This document shows positions 10,089 to 20,870 of a stretch of DNA of 45,136 nt, one piece after another. The position numbers and the translations under genes were made by a program. The stretch covers positions 1 to 45,136 of the forward strand of contig CAJFCJ010000089.1 in NCBI GenBank assembly GCA_904063045.1, given 5' to 3'. The notes under the pieces are model-generated. The model was not told the DNA's origin, did no database searches, and saw only the letters and a program-made list of their open reading frames with translations. This stretch comes from Dimorphilus gyrociliatus. Taxonomy: Eukaryota; Annelida; Polychaeta; Dinophilidae. Position 1 is the stretch's first letter; each line of letters begins with the position of its first letter.

Positions 10089-10188
10089 CTTCTCTCCCTA
10101 ACTTGATTGCTAACACTGATGTACAGGTTTGGTATAATTATTATAAAACAAGTATGAATGCATTTAAATAGATCCACTCCACCACTGG

Positions 10189-11178
10189 TTAATACTCTTG
10201 TTGATGATCTGTGCAGCCTGACAATTGACCCATTTTTTCTCTTAGTATCTGAAAATTACAACATCCTGTGCCTGAAAGATAAATATCATTGGGCATATCA
10301 AGAATTTAACTATCTCATTAATAAATGAATTTGAAATGAAAGGTCTTAATCATTTCTAAAAGAGAATATAAGCACCAAAGACATTTTATGTTTTTCCCAT
10401 TGAATTTATTAAGCTTAGTTAGAGGACTGATGTAAATCTTGCAAACTGACCTTGTGTATTGTATGAAACAATTGTCTATTCATACACTTCAAACAATATA
10501 AAATCATTGGATCTTTGCAATTAATTTTTAAATTTCGATTGTCTTGAATTAATGATGTATAGTTTTTGTGTGGAATATTTAAAATAGAATCAAATGGATT
10601 AGAAAAATTATTGAATTTAGTTTGTTTTCAAATGATAATATGAATATAGGAGGGAAAGGAAAAGTATAGTTCTACTTACTGTCGATTCTTTTGTAAAAAT
10701 TAGAACTCATTCTAGCAGTCCATGGAATATTGTCAGAAGCTTGTGTCAAGAAATAGCATGTATAAATACTATCATCTCTAGCAAATCCCCTAAAAATATT
10801 TAAAAACAAAAACAACTATTCTTATTTTATTTTCTTCCTTACCTGCAATTTTCAATATTAATGGTATTTGTTTAAAGGCCATCAACTATTTTTACCTGCA
10901 ATCAGAAAGTTCTTCACAAGTTATTTTGCATGAATTTATATTGGTATTTTCCTTCTTATAGTATATGGCCACGTTAACAACTTCTGTGTCCCTCTTAATA
11001 GTATATGTACATGCTGTAAAAAAGAAACAATTAGTTTGCAGTGGAAAACTGCAAAAAAAGAGAGAGAAAGACAAATAGAAAGAGCAGAATCAAATATTTT
11101 TTCCATACCCTGCTCTGACATTCCTATAATTGACATTGATATCACCACCAAAAAGGATAAAATGCACAAAAAATACAT
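10189..11178 (-). CDS. Small secreted PAN/apple-like protein, four exons
   Basis: Four minus-strand exons join cleanly with GT-AG introns: 11178-11109, 11013-10896, 10789-10680 and 10271-10189 (381 coding bases, 126 residues plus TAA). Exon 1 is a signal peptide (MYFLCILSFLVVISMSI). The mature part has eight cysteines, with SCKITCEELSDCRGF, TCYFL and FYKR in PAN/apple order, and a short Cys-containing tail (TGCCNFQ). The frame is open and all three phases agree, so this appears to be a live gene, unlike most neighbours. PAN domains usually bind proteins or sugars outside the cell. The last exon is the least certain: a second AG a few bases downstream gives a longer but less Cys-rich ending. 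Confidence 0.72.
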
Positions 11179-11536
11179 TATAACTTAATTCAAACATCAA
11201 TTTAATATAATTTTTTTAAATTGTAATATGAAGCAGAGTGACCATGATTTTTATATTAGCCTCTTTGTTAATAATTAACTGGTACTATTTATGAAGTATT
11301 GTACTTCTTTTCTTCTCTTTTTCAAAACAAATTTAACATGTCATAAGCTGTACAAAACCACATATTATTATTGCAGCAAATGTTAACATTTTGAAGGTCT
11401 TGATAACTTTTTTAAATGTTTACACTTTTTCATAGATTTAAGCATAACTTTATACTGTTTATGTTCTAACCTTGAAAATTTACATATGTCACTTAATAAT
11501 TCAACAAGAATGCTAAGCAATTGAACTTTTTACTTG

Positions 11537-11632
11537 TACTTTGTTGTATTGTAATTGGAGGAATTTCTCTTTCTTCAGAACAGTATTCGTCCTTTCCAAT
11601 GACTTATCAACTTACCAAAATATTCACAAATT
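11537..11632 (+). repeat. Third copy of the 5'-end inverted-repeat family
   Basis: It matches the arms 361-623 and 703-966 (TTTGTTGTATTGTAATTGGAGG, read in two parts, and AGTATTCGTCCTTTCC). It sits just upstream of the caspase-like remnant on the same strand, so the repeat family may derive from the 5' region of such a gene (inference). Confidence 0.5.
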
Positions 11633-11686
11633 TAGTCAATATTGGACAGGAGAGGAACAAATAATGTTATCACCATTTTTTTATAG

Positions 11687-12005
11687 AGGACAGAGATTCA
11701 GGGACTAGAACTGATATGCTTAACCTCGATACAGTTTTTGGTAGTTTAAATTATGAAATAGAAGAATGGAAAGATGTTTCTAAAAATAAATTAATAGAAA
11801 ATATCAAACATTTCTAAATGATTGATTGACAAGAAAGACAACTAAATTAAATCCCTAATAGTAGTTATTCATGGAGGAAATAACTGTATTTTACTAAATA
11901 ATGATGATATGATATCATTTAAAGATCAATTAAGGCAACTTGGTTGAAAAAAATTCCTGATCTTGTTTTAATACCTTACGTAAGCTATCTAGGTGTTCCC
12001 AAAGT
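11687..12005 (+). pseudogene. Caspase-like p20 remnant
   Basis: After a possible acceptor (TTATAG, to 11686) the plus strand reads DSGTRTDMLNLDTVFGSLNYE, here in two overlapping parts (GTRTDMLNLDTVFGSLN and FGSLNYEIEEWKDVS), the pattern of a caspase p20 start with R-x-GT-x-x-D and an F-x-x-L-x-Y-E strand. After a frame change comes VVIHGGNN, at the place of the catalytic His segment. The later catalytic Cys segment (normally QACRG-like) is not present; IPDLVLIPY stands in its place. Several stops and frame changes make it non-functional. The caspase identity rests on two motifs. Confidence 0.45.
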
Positions 12006-12106
12006 TTGCCCTCTTTCAGCAAGGGCTAAAAGGAACAGACTGACCGTATTAAGTGTTTAAGCAGGAACCATGGTACAATAATCCATTTTCATTTTTGCAA
12101 TCTGTG

Positions 12107-12131
12107 TTATTGATTGATTGATTGATTGAGT
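12107..12131. repeat. (GATT)n microsatellite
   Basis: About five to six tandem GATT units. A short GGGTTAGTGTTAGGGTTA stretch follows at about 12152-12170; it is telomere-like but too short to be a telomere. Confidence 0.8.
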
Positions 12132-12612
12132 ACTACTCAATTATGGTTTTAAGGGTTAGTGTTAGGGTTAATATGTACTCTTTGATAGGCGTCTTCTAAA
12201 ACACAAAATAATTGGATGAAAATGTAATTTATATGTTTCAAACAATATTTTGCTAAAGATAAAATATAAATGTAACATTTAAATATTATTATTACAATAT
12301 ATAATTCATAGATTTACTATTTGCAAATTTTCAACATCTTTAAACTGTCAAGGTCAAATTTGTTGTTTTTCTTTTTTTCTCAAAAAAATTACTACTAGAG
12401 AATAAAAGTGAATTTTTACCTTTTGAGGAGCTTTTATTATTGTGCAATTTTCTAAATTACTACTCTCTTTTCACAATATGGAATATAGGAAAAATGGAAT
12501 ATACATCCCAGTGTGACGGGAACTTAACCTTCCATGCTCAAATCCGAAATGTTTACAAGCAGTTTGAATGACATTTGAATATAAAATACTTCATATCTGA
12601 AAATTAAAATGG

Positions 12613-14105
12613 TTAACAATCTATTTTGCAATGGAAAATACTTGTAAAAACATTCAATTTACTATCAACTAGAGGATTTGTTTTAATGCAATAAGTTATG
12701 AATGCAATCGAAGATGATTGTGACCAGGTAGGTTTGCACTTCTGAATTTCATTTCCTGTATTCCATGTACAATTTGATAATGAAAATTGGTTAGAGAAAC
12801 TGTATGGATTAAACACTGGTTTGCATCTATCCTAAGTAGAAAAGGAAAAAATGAAAAATTAAAATTGACTTTTTTCAAATTTTTTTTCGCTAACCTGTCT
12901 GTATGGATGCCAAGTATTTCTATAGACTTTGCGGATGGTAAGTCTTGAATATAATCTCATATTCAAGTCTCCACAAATTGAACTCATAGCTTTATACAGA
13001 TCCTATTTTAAGCTGAATGAATCCGTAAGTTTTCGACTCATAGTAGAAAAGTATCCCTTCTGTATTCAATATCATTTTTTCAGGTCTAAGACCAAAGAAT
13101 AATTTATAAAAATCATTAGCCAAATTCCTTTGAACATCTGTAAAGAAATGAACAAATAATTGATTTGATAATTCAAGTTAAAACTATTCACCTTGTAAAT
13201 CCTAATAGCTACATTCAATTCCTCTATAATTGTTAGTATTGTCATGAGAATAGAACATCTTTGATTGATTATAATCGAATCCAATTTCTACTTTAGAGGA
13301 GATTCTTACTGAAAAAAAAAACAAAATAATGACTATATTGGATTTGGCAAAACGCCAAAAACAAAAAAAAAAACAAAAAATACTTACTTCTTCTTTTCAT
13401 AAAATATTCACCTTTATTGCAAAAGTATTTGATATCTTTTATTTTTGTTATAATCTTGTAGAGAGTGTTGTTGATAGATTTCTTGTATAGTTGAAAAGTT
13501 TCCAGCTTGGTTGTCAAGGTCACCAGATCTAATTAGTTAAAAAAGGCAAATAGAATTAAGGAGTAAGAATGTGATTTAGGGTTAAGATTAATAGAGCAAC
13601 AAACATTCAGCCTCCTTTTTAAAGCAGGTCAAACAAAGCAATGAGAAAATAAAGAGAAAAAAAATAAATCTTTTCTTCATTGAAATAATTATTTTTTATT
13701 TACAAATGTCTATTTTCTCTAAAGATGAGAGCATTTGTCCAATTTGTAATATATTTTGCTGAATCATCAAAAAATAAAAAATAATAATTGAGAATGAAAA
13801 AAGATGTCTGTAATGCAGGCTATCTAACCAGAATTTTTATCACATGGTCTTACTATAGAATGTAATCCATGGTAATTCAACATTTTGCAAAAATTATTAG
13901 TATATTTAATATTCAATTGCAAATGGACAATGAAATATTCATTCTGCAAAATTTTGCTGTAGACTTTTAACATTCCATAAGATTTTATTGAATCGGAATG
14001 AATTGTTTGTAGGCTATAACTCAGTTGAGTATTATCAAAAATATATTGATTTTCAATTGAAGATAATCTACCGCAAAAAATATTTAAAAGAATGACAATT
14101 TTCAT
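12613..14105 (-). pseudogene. Degenerate five-exon secreted-protein gene, family unknown
   Basis: Candidate exons on the minus strand: 14105-13829 (starts MKIVILLNIFCGRLSS, signal-like), 13528-13412, 13308-13192, 13137-12895 and 12831-12613. Introns are GT-AG; exons 2 and 3 are both 117 bases and phase 1, an organisation unlikely by chance. Conserved-looking text includes LYKKSINNTLYKIITK, DFYKLFFGLRPEK and a Cys-rich final exon. Two lesions: an in-frame TAG in exon 3 near 13204 and a frame change within exon 4 near 13010-13020. If exon 3 instead ended at 13213 the TAG would be avoided, but the exon 4 problem remains. I do not recognise the family. Confidence 0.5.
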
Positions 14106-14203
14106 ATTTATTTTATTCTATTAGAATATTGAATAATTATTCACTTTCTGTCAATTATTTAATATACAAAAATTTTAATTGATAGAAGAAAAAAACCAAT
14201 CAT

Positions 14204-17200
14204 TTAGTTTGTATTGATTTCCTTCCTCACTTCTCTATTTCTTCGTTCAACTAGTCCATTGCTCTGGCTTCTATAAGCTGTTGTTTGGATTTTCTCAATA
14301 CCTAATACCTTCATAAACTCTTTAAAAGCTTTACCAACAAAGTTTCTTCCTTGATCTGTCAACATTTGTTTTGGAATTCCAAAAATGGGAAAAAATCTGT
14401 TGAAAAGAAGGTTTGCAATTTCTTTACTGGTTTGCTGTTTGAGTGCATATAAAACTGTGTATCTACTGAAATGATCCACTATCACAAGTATGAATCTGAA
14501 TGACTTAACCATGGGTAAGGGTCCCATTATATCCATGGCTACCAACTCCATTGGTGATGCAGGGTGAAAGGTTTCTACCAAAGGGTATACTCTACTCCTA
14601 CCATTCATTTGTTCACACAAAGTGCAATCCTTTATTGAATTCTCAATCATAATCTTTAATTTTGGGTGCCAAAAGGTCTTTGTAATTATTTGTAATGTCA
14701 TTCTGGGTCCATGGTGATTGTGAATTTTATTTTTATGGAATTTAGGGAGCAGAGTTAGCATCAAATGGTCAGGTAAAACCAGAATGTTTCTTTCTTCAAG
14801 GATAATCCAGATCATTTCCTTGTGAACAAACATCTCCATTATGAAAGGTGTAAAAGTTCCAAAATAAGGAATAGGTAGCTGACCATCCAATGTTAAATAT
14901 TCTTTAATTGATTTTAAATTCACATCTTTTTCTTGCTCTGACTGTAAGTCAACAGAAGACAAATCAATTTTCTCTTCACTGTTATCACTGGTAGCTACAA
15001 AAGTTAACTCTGGTGTATGTTCATACTGTTCCATTTTAACTGAAATAGAGGGAGAATTCTCCTTTTTGATCTTTCCATGAATTAGCTCTTCAAATGTTAC
15101 TTTCCTTGGGGGTGTATATTCTTCTAATCTTGTTAATGCATCTGCTCTATTTTTTCGTCCTGTCACATAGTTAATTGTAAATTTTAAATCCATTAAAGCC
15201 ATGACCCATTTTGCTGTGCTGACATTCAATTTGTTTTGCTTAAATGTTTGTACTAGACTCTGATGGTCAGTATATAAAAAGAATGGCTTGTCTTGAAGGT
15301 AATGTAAAAATTTCTTTACAACCCAGTAAACCCCAAATGCTTCCTTTTGATAGGCTGCATATTTCATTTGATTATTGTTGAATTGTTTTGAAGCGTAGGC
15401 AATGGGTTTCATTGTTTTCTTCCCATTCTCATCTACATAAACTTGTTCAAGAACTCCTCCTACAGCTACATTCGATGCATCTGTTGTTAAGTGAAAATCT
15501 TTAGCAAAATCAGGTAGTTGTAATACAGGAGGGTTAATTACTGCATCTCTCAACTTGAAAAATGATTGCTTGGCTTCCTCAGTCCATTGCAATTTATCCT
15601 TTTTCCCATGTAGTTTCATTAACATATACAGAGGTTTAGCTACTCTTGCAAAATCTTGTATAAATTTTCTGTAATAGCCACAAAATGCAACAAAGCTTAG
15701 TAGTGAATTTGCAAACACTGGTGGCTGTAAATTATATAATTTATCTGTCTTGGACTTATCTGTTTCAATCCCCTTTTCTGATACAATGTGTCCCAAGAAT
15801 TGAACTTGTTCTTTCAAAAACACACATTTACTTAGTTTAATCTTAAAATTGTACTTTTGAATCTGTTGAAGAATGGTCTCCAATGCTTCCCAATGTTGGT
15901 CCAGCGACTTGGTAAATATTATTATGTCATCAAGGTAGTTTAGGCACAAATGCTTTACATCCTTTAGCACAAATGAATTCATTACATAACTAAAATGAGG
16001 AGGGGCATTGGTTAATCCAAAAGGCATCTTAATAAATTCAAACAAGCCAAAAGGTGTAATAAATGCTGTTTTAGACCTATCTTCTTTCTTGATGTTAATG
16101 TGGTGGTATGCACTTGTCAAATCCATTGTAGAAAAGAATTTATTTCCTCCTCCCAAATGGTCAAAAAGATCATCTTGATTTGGCAGTGGATACTTGTTTT
16201 TAACTGTCATTTTGTTTAGTTTTCTATAATCTACACACATTCGTAGACTACCTTCCTTCTTTCTTACGAAAACAATTGGTGAAGCCCAATTGCTCTTGCT
16301 TGGTTGAATAACTTTGCTTTTTACCAATTCAGCTATCTGTTGCTTACATTCTTCTTGTTTTTGAGGAGGCATTCTATATGGCCTTTGTCTATATGGTGTT
16401 GAACCTGGTTCAAGAGTTATTTCCAAGGGTGGTACCTCTGGATTACCAATATCAAATCTGTCTTCTGCAATAGTTTCTTTATATTTTGCCAGAATTTGGG
16501 TAACTTTGTTCTTCATCTCGGGATTTTCTTGTTCAATTGTTGTCTGAAGGGTATGTATTTGACTCTCATTCTTTTTCATAATAAGAGGAACTGGGTAAAA
16601 CCCTTTGAAAGATAAGTGTTGTGTTCCAACAGGGTAATTCTTTTCTGTACCTGGCTGGAGTATAATCTGTCTCTTGCCAAAGTCAAGGGTAGCTCCATTT
16701 TGTTGTAGAAAGTCACACCCAATAATACATTGTTGTGTAATGATTTTGTTGATCAGAAAGTGTTGTTTAATAATCTTTTCATTAAAATAAAGTCTGAGAA
16801 TGATTTCTCCACATATCTCGATGCTATTTCCTGAAGCATCTCTAGCATTTTTCACAGTTTGTTCTGGGAAGGATGCTTTTCCTTGAACTTGTCTTAATAC
16901 CTTTTTTGAAATGAAAGATCTGTCACTACCAGAGTCTATCAAGGCATCAAACTTAAAACCAGTATTAGTTTCAAATTGTCCAATAAATGTTGAAGCATTT
17001 CGCTCAGATTGTTTGCTTTGTAACAGCTGACAAGTGGATTCGTCACTATCTGAAAAACAGAGAATATCTTGAACTTCGTCGTTTTCTGACATGCTTTCAT
17101 TGTCTAATGTTTCTAATTTTTGTAGCTTAGGTTCCTCTTTCAGTATCGTCTTTGCTGGTTGATTTTTCTTATAATACCTATTTGTTGTAGTTGGTGCATA

Positions 17201-18163
17201 CTTTTGGACTTTTTGGCTTGAAAACTTTTCTTTAGTAGCATTTTTGTTGTCAGGTACATGCTTTCTATTCCAGAAATTTGGGGTTTCTGTAGAAGCATCT
17301 TTTCTGATTACCTGGGTCTTTTTGGTCTCTTTTCTTTGTTGAGTTTCCAATTTTGACACCATTGTGATCGGTTTTCTTTGAGTTAGTTTTAATGAAGTTT
17401 CTGCTTGCTTAGCAGCCTCATATAGTTCTGCCAATGTTTGACATTTAGGATGTAAGGTGTACACTAAATGTAGAATATCCTGTTGTAATCCTCTTTGTAA
17501 AACTTCCATCAGTTTTATTTCTTTCATAGTTGCAAGCAATTGTGGTTCCATTGGTCTAGGTGGAGAAAACCTCTTTATCAATTTCTTTGCTCTATTAACA
17601 AACTGAACCACACTTTCGCCATTCATTTGCTTTAAGTTAAGCAATTTCTCCTGATACTCCAAAGGATCTAGATCAAATTCGTCATGGAGGGCTTTCCATA
17701 TTTCCTCCACAGTAGGCTCTCCATCCAGAGCCAACACCAAATCCTTTGCGGGACCAGTTAAATAATCTAAAAGATTTGCTTTCACAACATCTTCTCCTAT
17801 CCAACCATAAGCATAACATGCCTGATTAAAGTCTTCTTTGAATTTTGAACACTCCTTGCTTCCATCATACAACTTGAGAATAGTTCTTTGAGGGCGGTCC
17901 CAAGCAGCCCTTAATGCTTGAATTACTGTTGTGATATCAACATTTGGGTTCTGTGCTGGGTGATGTGTTCCATCTCCATGATCTGTTGGAATTGTGATTC
18001 GATTTCTTTTCATTTCACTCACCAATCTATCATAGTCTTCAATTAGTCTTTGTTGCCTTTCTGACATTCCTGCTGGCTGAATTGTAATTGTTGGAGTTGC
18101 TGGGGTTGAAGGGTTAGAGTCTGTAACTGCCCCAGTGGCGTTTCCATTTCCTCCTTCTGCCAT
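14204..18163 (-). CDS. gag-pol: Gag-Pol polyprotein, integrase truncated (copy 1)
   Basis: One open frame; the likely start is ATG 18163 (MAEGGNGNATG), after the PBS; the frame also runs back into the LTR without need. Rough residues from that start: Gag with a retrotransposon-gag core (about 70-280) and a basic tail with no CCHC zinc knuckle; retropepsin with D-S-G at about 410 and IIGCDFL at its end; reverse transcriptase with [17 protein letters not shown] and YLDD at about 743; RNase H with TTDAS (about 892) and TDHQSL; a His-Cys zinc-binding region ending CTLCEQ (about 1180); and an integrase core with MDIMGP, TDQGRNF and SNGLVERRNRE. The last few codons come from flanking DNA after the break at 14212. 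Without its integrase C-terminus and 3' LTR this copy cannot move on its own. Confidence 0.93.
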   Translation of the reverse strand: MAEGGNGNATGAVTDSNPSTPATPTITIQPAGMSERQQRLIEDYDRLVSEMKRNRITIPTDHGDGTHHPAQNPNVDITTVIQALRAAWDRPQRTILKLYDGSKECSKFKEDFNQACYAYGWIGEDVVKANLLDYLTGPAKDLVLALDGEPTVEEIWKALHDEFDLDPLEYQEKLLNLKQMNGESVVQFVNRAKKLIKRFSPPRPMEPQLLATMKEIKLMEVLQRGLQQDILHLVYTLHPKCQTLAELYEAAKQAETSLKLTQRKPITMVSKLETQQRKETKKTQVIRKDASTETPNFWNRKHVPDNKNATKEKFSSQKVQKYAPTTTNRYYKKNQPAKTILKEEPKLQKLETLDNESMSENDEVQDILCFSDSDESTCQLLQSKQSERNASTFIGQFETNTGFKFDALIDSGSDRSFISKKVLRQVQGKASFPEQTVKNARDASGNSIEICGEIILRLYFNEKIIKQHFLINKIITQQCIIGCDFLQQNGATLDFGKRQIILQPGTEKNYPVGTQHLSFKGFYPVPLIMKKNESQIHTLQTTIEQENPEMKNKVTQILAKYKETIAEDRFDIGNPEVPPLEITLEPGSTPYRQRPYRMPPQKQEECKQQIAELVKSKVIQPSKSNWASPIVFVRKKEGSLRMCVDYRKLNKMTVKNKYPLPNQDDLFDHLGGGNKFFSTMDLTSAYHHINIKKEDRSKTAFITPFGLFEFIKMPFGLTNAPPHFSYVMNSFVLKDVKHLCLNYLDDIIIFTKSLDQHWEALETILQQIQKYNFKIKLSKCVFLKEQVQFLGHIVSEKGIETDKSKTDKLYNLQPPVFANSLLSFVAFCGYYRKFIQDFARVAKPLYMLMKLHGKKDKLQWTEEAKQSFFKLRDAVINPPVLQLPDFAKDFHLTTDASNVAVGGVLEQVYVDENGKKTMKPIAYASKQFNNNQMKYAAYQKEAFGVYWVVKKFLHYLQDKPFFLYTDHQSLVQTFKQNKLNVSTAKWVMALMDLKFTINYVTGRKNRADALTRLEEYTPPRKVTFEELIHGKIKKENSPSISVKMEQYEHTPELTFVATSDNSEEKIDLSSVDLQSEQEKDVNLKSIKEYLTLDGQLPIPYFGTFTPFIMEMFVHKEMIWIILEERNILVLPDHLMLTLLPKFHKNKIHNHHGPRMTLQIITKTFWHPKLKIMIENSIKDCTLCEQMNGRSRVYPLVETFHPASPMELVAMDIMGPLPMVKSFRFILVIVDHFSRYTVLYALKQQTSKEIANLLFNRFFPIFGIPKQMLTDQGRNFVGKAFKEFMKVLGIEKIQTTAYRSQSNGLVERRNREVRKEINTN

Positions 18164-18200
18164 ATTTACTTTCTCAAAACTTTTGAATAAACCAAAAGAA

Positions 18201-18219
18201 TATCCTGTCGACTGCGCCA
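18201..18219 (-). promoter_or_regulatory. Primer-binding site, tRNA-Ser type
   Basis: Read on the element strand it is TGGCGCAGTCGACAGGATA, four bases after the LTR end. The complement ends in CCA and matches the 3' end of animal tRNA-Ser (ACTGCG before CCA), as in the Drosophila 17.6/297 group. The tRNA assignment is from general knowledge of tRNA-Ser ends. Confidence 0.8.
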
Positions 18220-18223
18220 AATT

Positions 18224-18858
18224 TGTACTGCTCTTGCTGGCAAAATCTATGCGTTTGCAAGTTATAACAATACTGGTTCTACTCGAACCTTTAAACAAAT
18301 GTTTAAATTAAAATGGTTTATTCGCAATAATAATACTTAAGCAAGTAACAATATGAGAGTTCAATAGCAGAGTAGATAGTTTGTAATAGCAGGTTGCCAA
18401 ATTACCAAACTGTCTTCCAATGTTGAGGAGTAGATGGATGGTTCCAGTGGAGGTTGTTTCCAGATGATTTTCCCAGGTCCTTGGGTCCAGATGGAAGCTG
18501 CATGCCAAATGAGAATAATGAGGATTTATATACTTTGAGGTTTGTCTCTGACATCCAATCATCACTTTACAGTTGCCGAAATGTGTAGTTCATATTTATC
18601 TTTAGTAACAGGATGTTACAAGGTTCAACATTTAGGAAGGTTAATTGAATTATAACTTGGCCACACCCTAGGCAAGTTAATTAAATTATAACTTGGCCAA
18701 ACCTTTATTGGTAATTAAAGATGAACCTTCAAGCTGACTAATCAGACTTATGTTTGGCCAATGTTATAGCATTTTCTTGCGTAGGTTTTAAGATGTACAT
18801 GTATATGTTGCATAAAATAATAGAGTTCAAGCATGTAAAATATAACCAAAGTTGTACA
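18224..18858 (-). repeat. 5' LTR of copy 1
   Basis: 635 bp, with TGTACA at both ends in inverted form. It differs from the copy 2 LTR at only two positions that I noticed. Within it are two AACTTGGCCA-type direct repeats near 18655-18705. The right flank reads GTGA, not the GTGT seen at the other two insertions. Confidence 0.93.
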
Positions 18859-20040
18859 GTGAAGGTTAAGGGAAACTATATAAATTTTATAGTCTCTTTA
18901 TCTCGTAGTTGCATAATAGCACATTTTCGTCATTGTTACATCTTTTAAAACCCTTAAAAGAGAATATAAAGAATGATGAATTTATTGCATTCATACAATT
19001 GTTGATACCTCACAAATTTTGAAAAGGGGTGAAACCCACTAAGGGGTTAAATTTGTGAGGTATCATCAATAATAATTCATTTACCTTTGTTTTATTTTGG
19101 ATAGTTTCCCAAAATAATATTTCACTGAGAATTCTGTAGAATCAATATCAGAAATAAATGAAAATGTCTGACTTGAAATGAGTACAAATATTAAAAACTG
19201 GTATATTCTAAGTAACAAAATATTATATATAAAAATATAATAATAATAATATTTTGGCATTAATTCTATCTTCTATTTATTGAAAATTTGAATATTCAAA
19301 ATGCTTCAATTTTATTAAAAGCTTGGTGTACAGTTTAAATTGTCAATAAAGGTTAAAATAGAAGCAAAGAAAATTTGATCATTTTCTAAAATCTATTATG
19401 AAATCTGTAACTGATATTTAATTGATGCTTAATAAAAAAAACATTGAACAACACATGCTATATCTGCAATCATCCCTTCATTTTATTTTCCAAATTAGAG
19501 ACAAATGACGTCTTTGTTTCTAAATATACCATATGAGAAATCAGAAAAAATGTTCAGAATACCTCTCAATAACCACAATCTTAAATATCAGAAATATCTG
19601 GAAGCCTTTTCCTAAAGAAAGTTTAATATCTAATAACAACAAAATCAAATTATGATGAAAAACTTAAGAAAAAATCTTGATAAGAGTTTTTCAACAAACA
19701 AGAAAAATGATGAGAAGAGTATGATAAATGAAGAGAAAATCAAAATTAGAAAAATTTCAGCTTTGTGGTTCAGAAAATGACAGAAACACTTCCAGAAATG
19801 GCAAATGTCTTGAAAAGAAAATTGCTGAATGAGATTTATATGTTCATATTTATATATTCATTATTCATCTTGTCAAATCAGATGAATAGAATGAACTAAA
19901 TGAACTACCATATCAGTCATATGTGAAAAATTTGATAAAACATGCAAGTGTAGTTTTAAAATGAAATTAAGCTTAGAAAGTATGCTCTATCACCCTCTAT
20001 GGATATTGTTAAAAAACCCCATAGTCTTTCTGGTTTTACT
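18859..20040. other. Non-coding AT-rich stretch with one hairpin
   Basis: No gene is recognised. It includes the hairpin at 19001-19070 and AT-rich, low-complexity DNA. From about 19450 on, short charged frames occur without motifs. Confidence 0.4.
19001..19070. repeat. Hairpin with GGGG/CCC-rich loop
   Basis: The left arm, GTTGATACCTCACAAATTT (19001-19019), pairs with AAATTTGTGAGGTATCATC (19049-19067) with one or two mismatches. The loop contains ACCCACTAAGGGGTTAAA, almost the same as a word in the inverse of repeat cluster A at 9.17-9.19 kb (ACCCACTAGGGGGTTAAA). It may be a miniature member of that repeat family. Confidence 0.6.
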
Positions 20041-20870
20041 TAAATCATAAATGAGACAGCCTATTCAACATCTGATGCTTAAACTTTTGTTATCCTTTCC
20101 AAGAAGAGTTTTTAATGTCTGTTCTTCATAACCCAAACCACAGTTGTTGACATAAAGAGACCTCAACCTTTTTAGTGATTTTTCAGATATTTCAAAAATA
20201 TCCAAAATTCTATTTTTCATATTAGAATTCTCTGCTAAACATATTGTTTCCATTTTAGAACATTTTTGCAGAAGATTTCCCAGTTTTATGCTTTCTTCTG
20301 TTTCCAAAGAGCAGTTATTAAAGGCAATAAATTTGTAATGTTTCTGATGTTTGTTCAAGTCCTTCATTATTTAAGTTCCTTAAATAATCCATTTCTCAAG
20401 AATTCCCTGATAAATTATTTTTTCTATTTTAGAACTTTTTTCAGAAGATTTCCAAGTTTTGTGCAATGATGTTGTTCCAAAGAGCATTGTTGTAAATCAA
20501 TATACTTTAATGTTTGCGATGATTGTTCAAGTCTTTCAAAAATATCAAAGAATCCATTGCGTTTTGTATCATTATGTGATAAATCTATTGTTTCTATTTT
20601 AGTGCACTTATTAAGAAGATTCCCAATTTTTTTGCTCTGTTTTGGTTTCAGAGAATATCTGCTAACGTCAAAAAAAATCCACCCCCGGTTTCATGAATTC
20701 ATGATAACATTATTTTGGAACAATTTTTTAGAAAATTTCCACATTGTGTGGCTTGTCTTTGATTCAGACAGCAGTTGCTAACATCAATATTCTTCAATGT
20801 TTTTGCTGATTGCGCAAGTCACTTACAAATATTAAGAAACTTTTTTTCTTGGTTTTACTACTAGTTCTAT
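20040..20870 (-). pseudogene. Decayed LRR gene
   Basis: The minus strand carries LRR text in several frames: NIDVSNCCLNQRQATQCGNF and FLKNCSK near 20.7-20.8 kb, then broken repeats, then a 100-codon open piece (20065-20367) with FIAFNNCSLETEESIKLGNLL. It is the same 57-residue LRR family as at 23.8 and 33 kb. Many stops and frame changes rule out a working gene. Confidence 0.75.

Larger units (their letters stand above)
14212..18858 (-). mobile_element. LTR retroelement copy 1 (Ty3/gypsy class), 3'-truncated
   Basis: It runs right to left: 5' LTR (18224-18858), primer-binding site, gag-pol in one frame, then an abrupt end inside integrase at 14212, where the sequence stops matching copy 2 (42.77 kb). 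The envelope-like gene and 3' LTR are missing. Over the shared parts it differs from copy 2 by only a handful of bases, so both are recent. The truncated side has no LTR and no duplicate of the right flank, so this is a deletion or an aborted insertion. Confidence 0.92.

Noticed and set aside
18201-18219. A tRNA gene near the tRNA-Ser-like word
   Set aside because: Only 19 bases match and they are next to an LTR, so it is a primer-binding site. No cloverleaf was found here or elsewhere.
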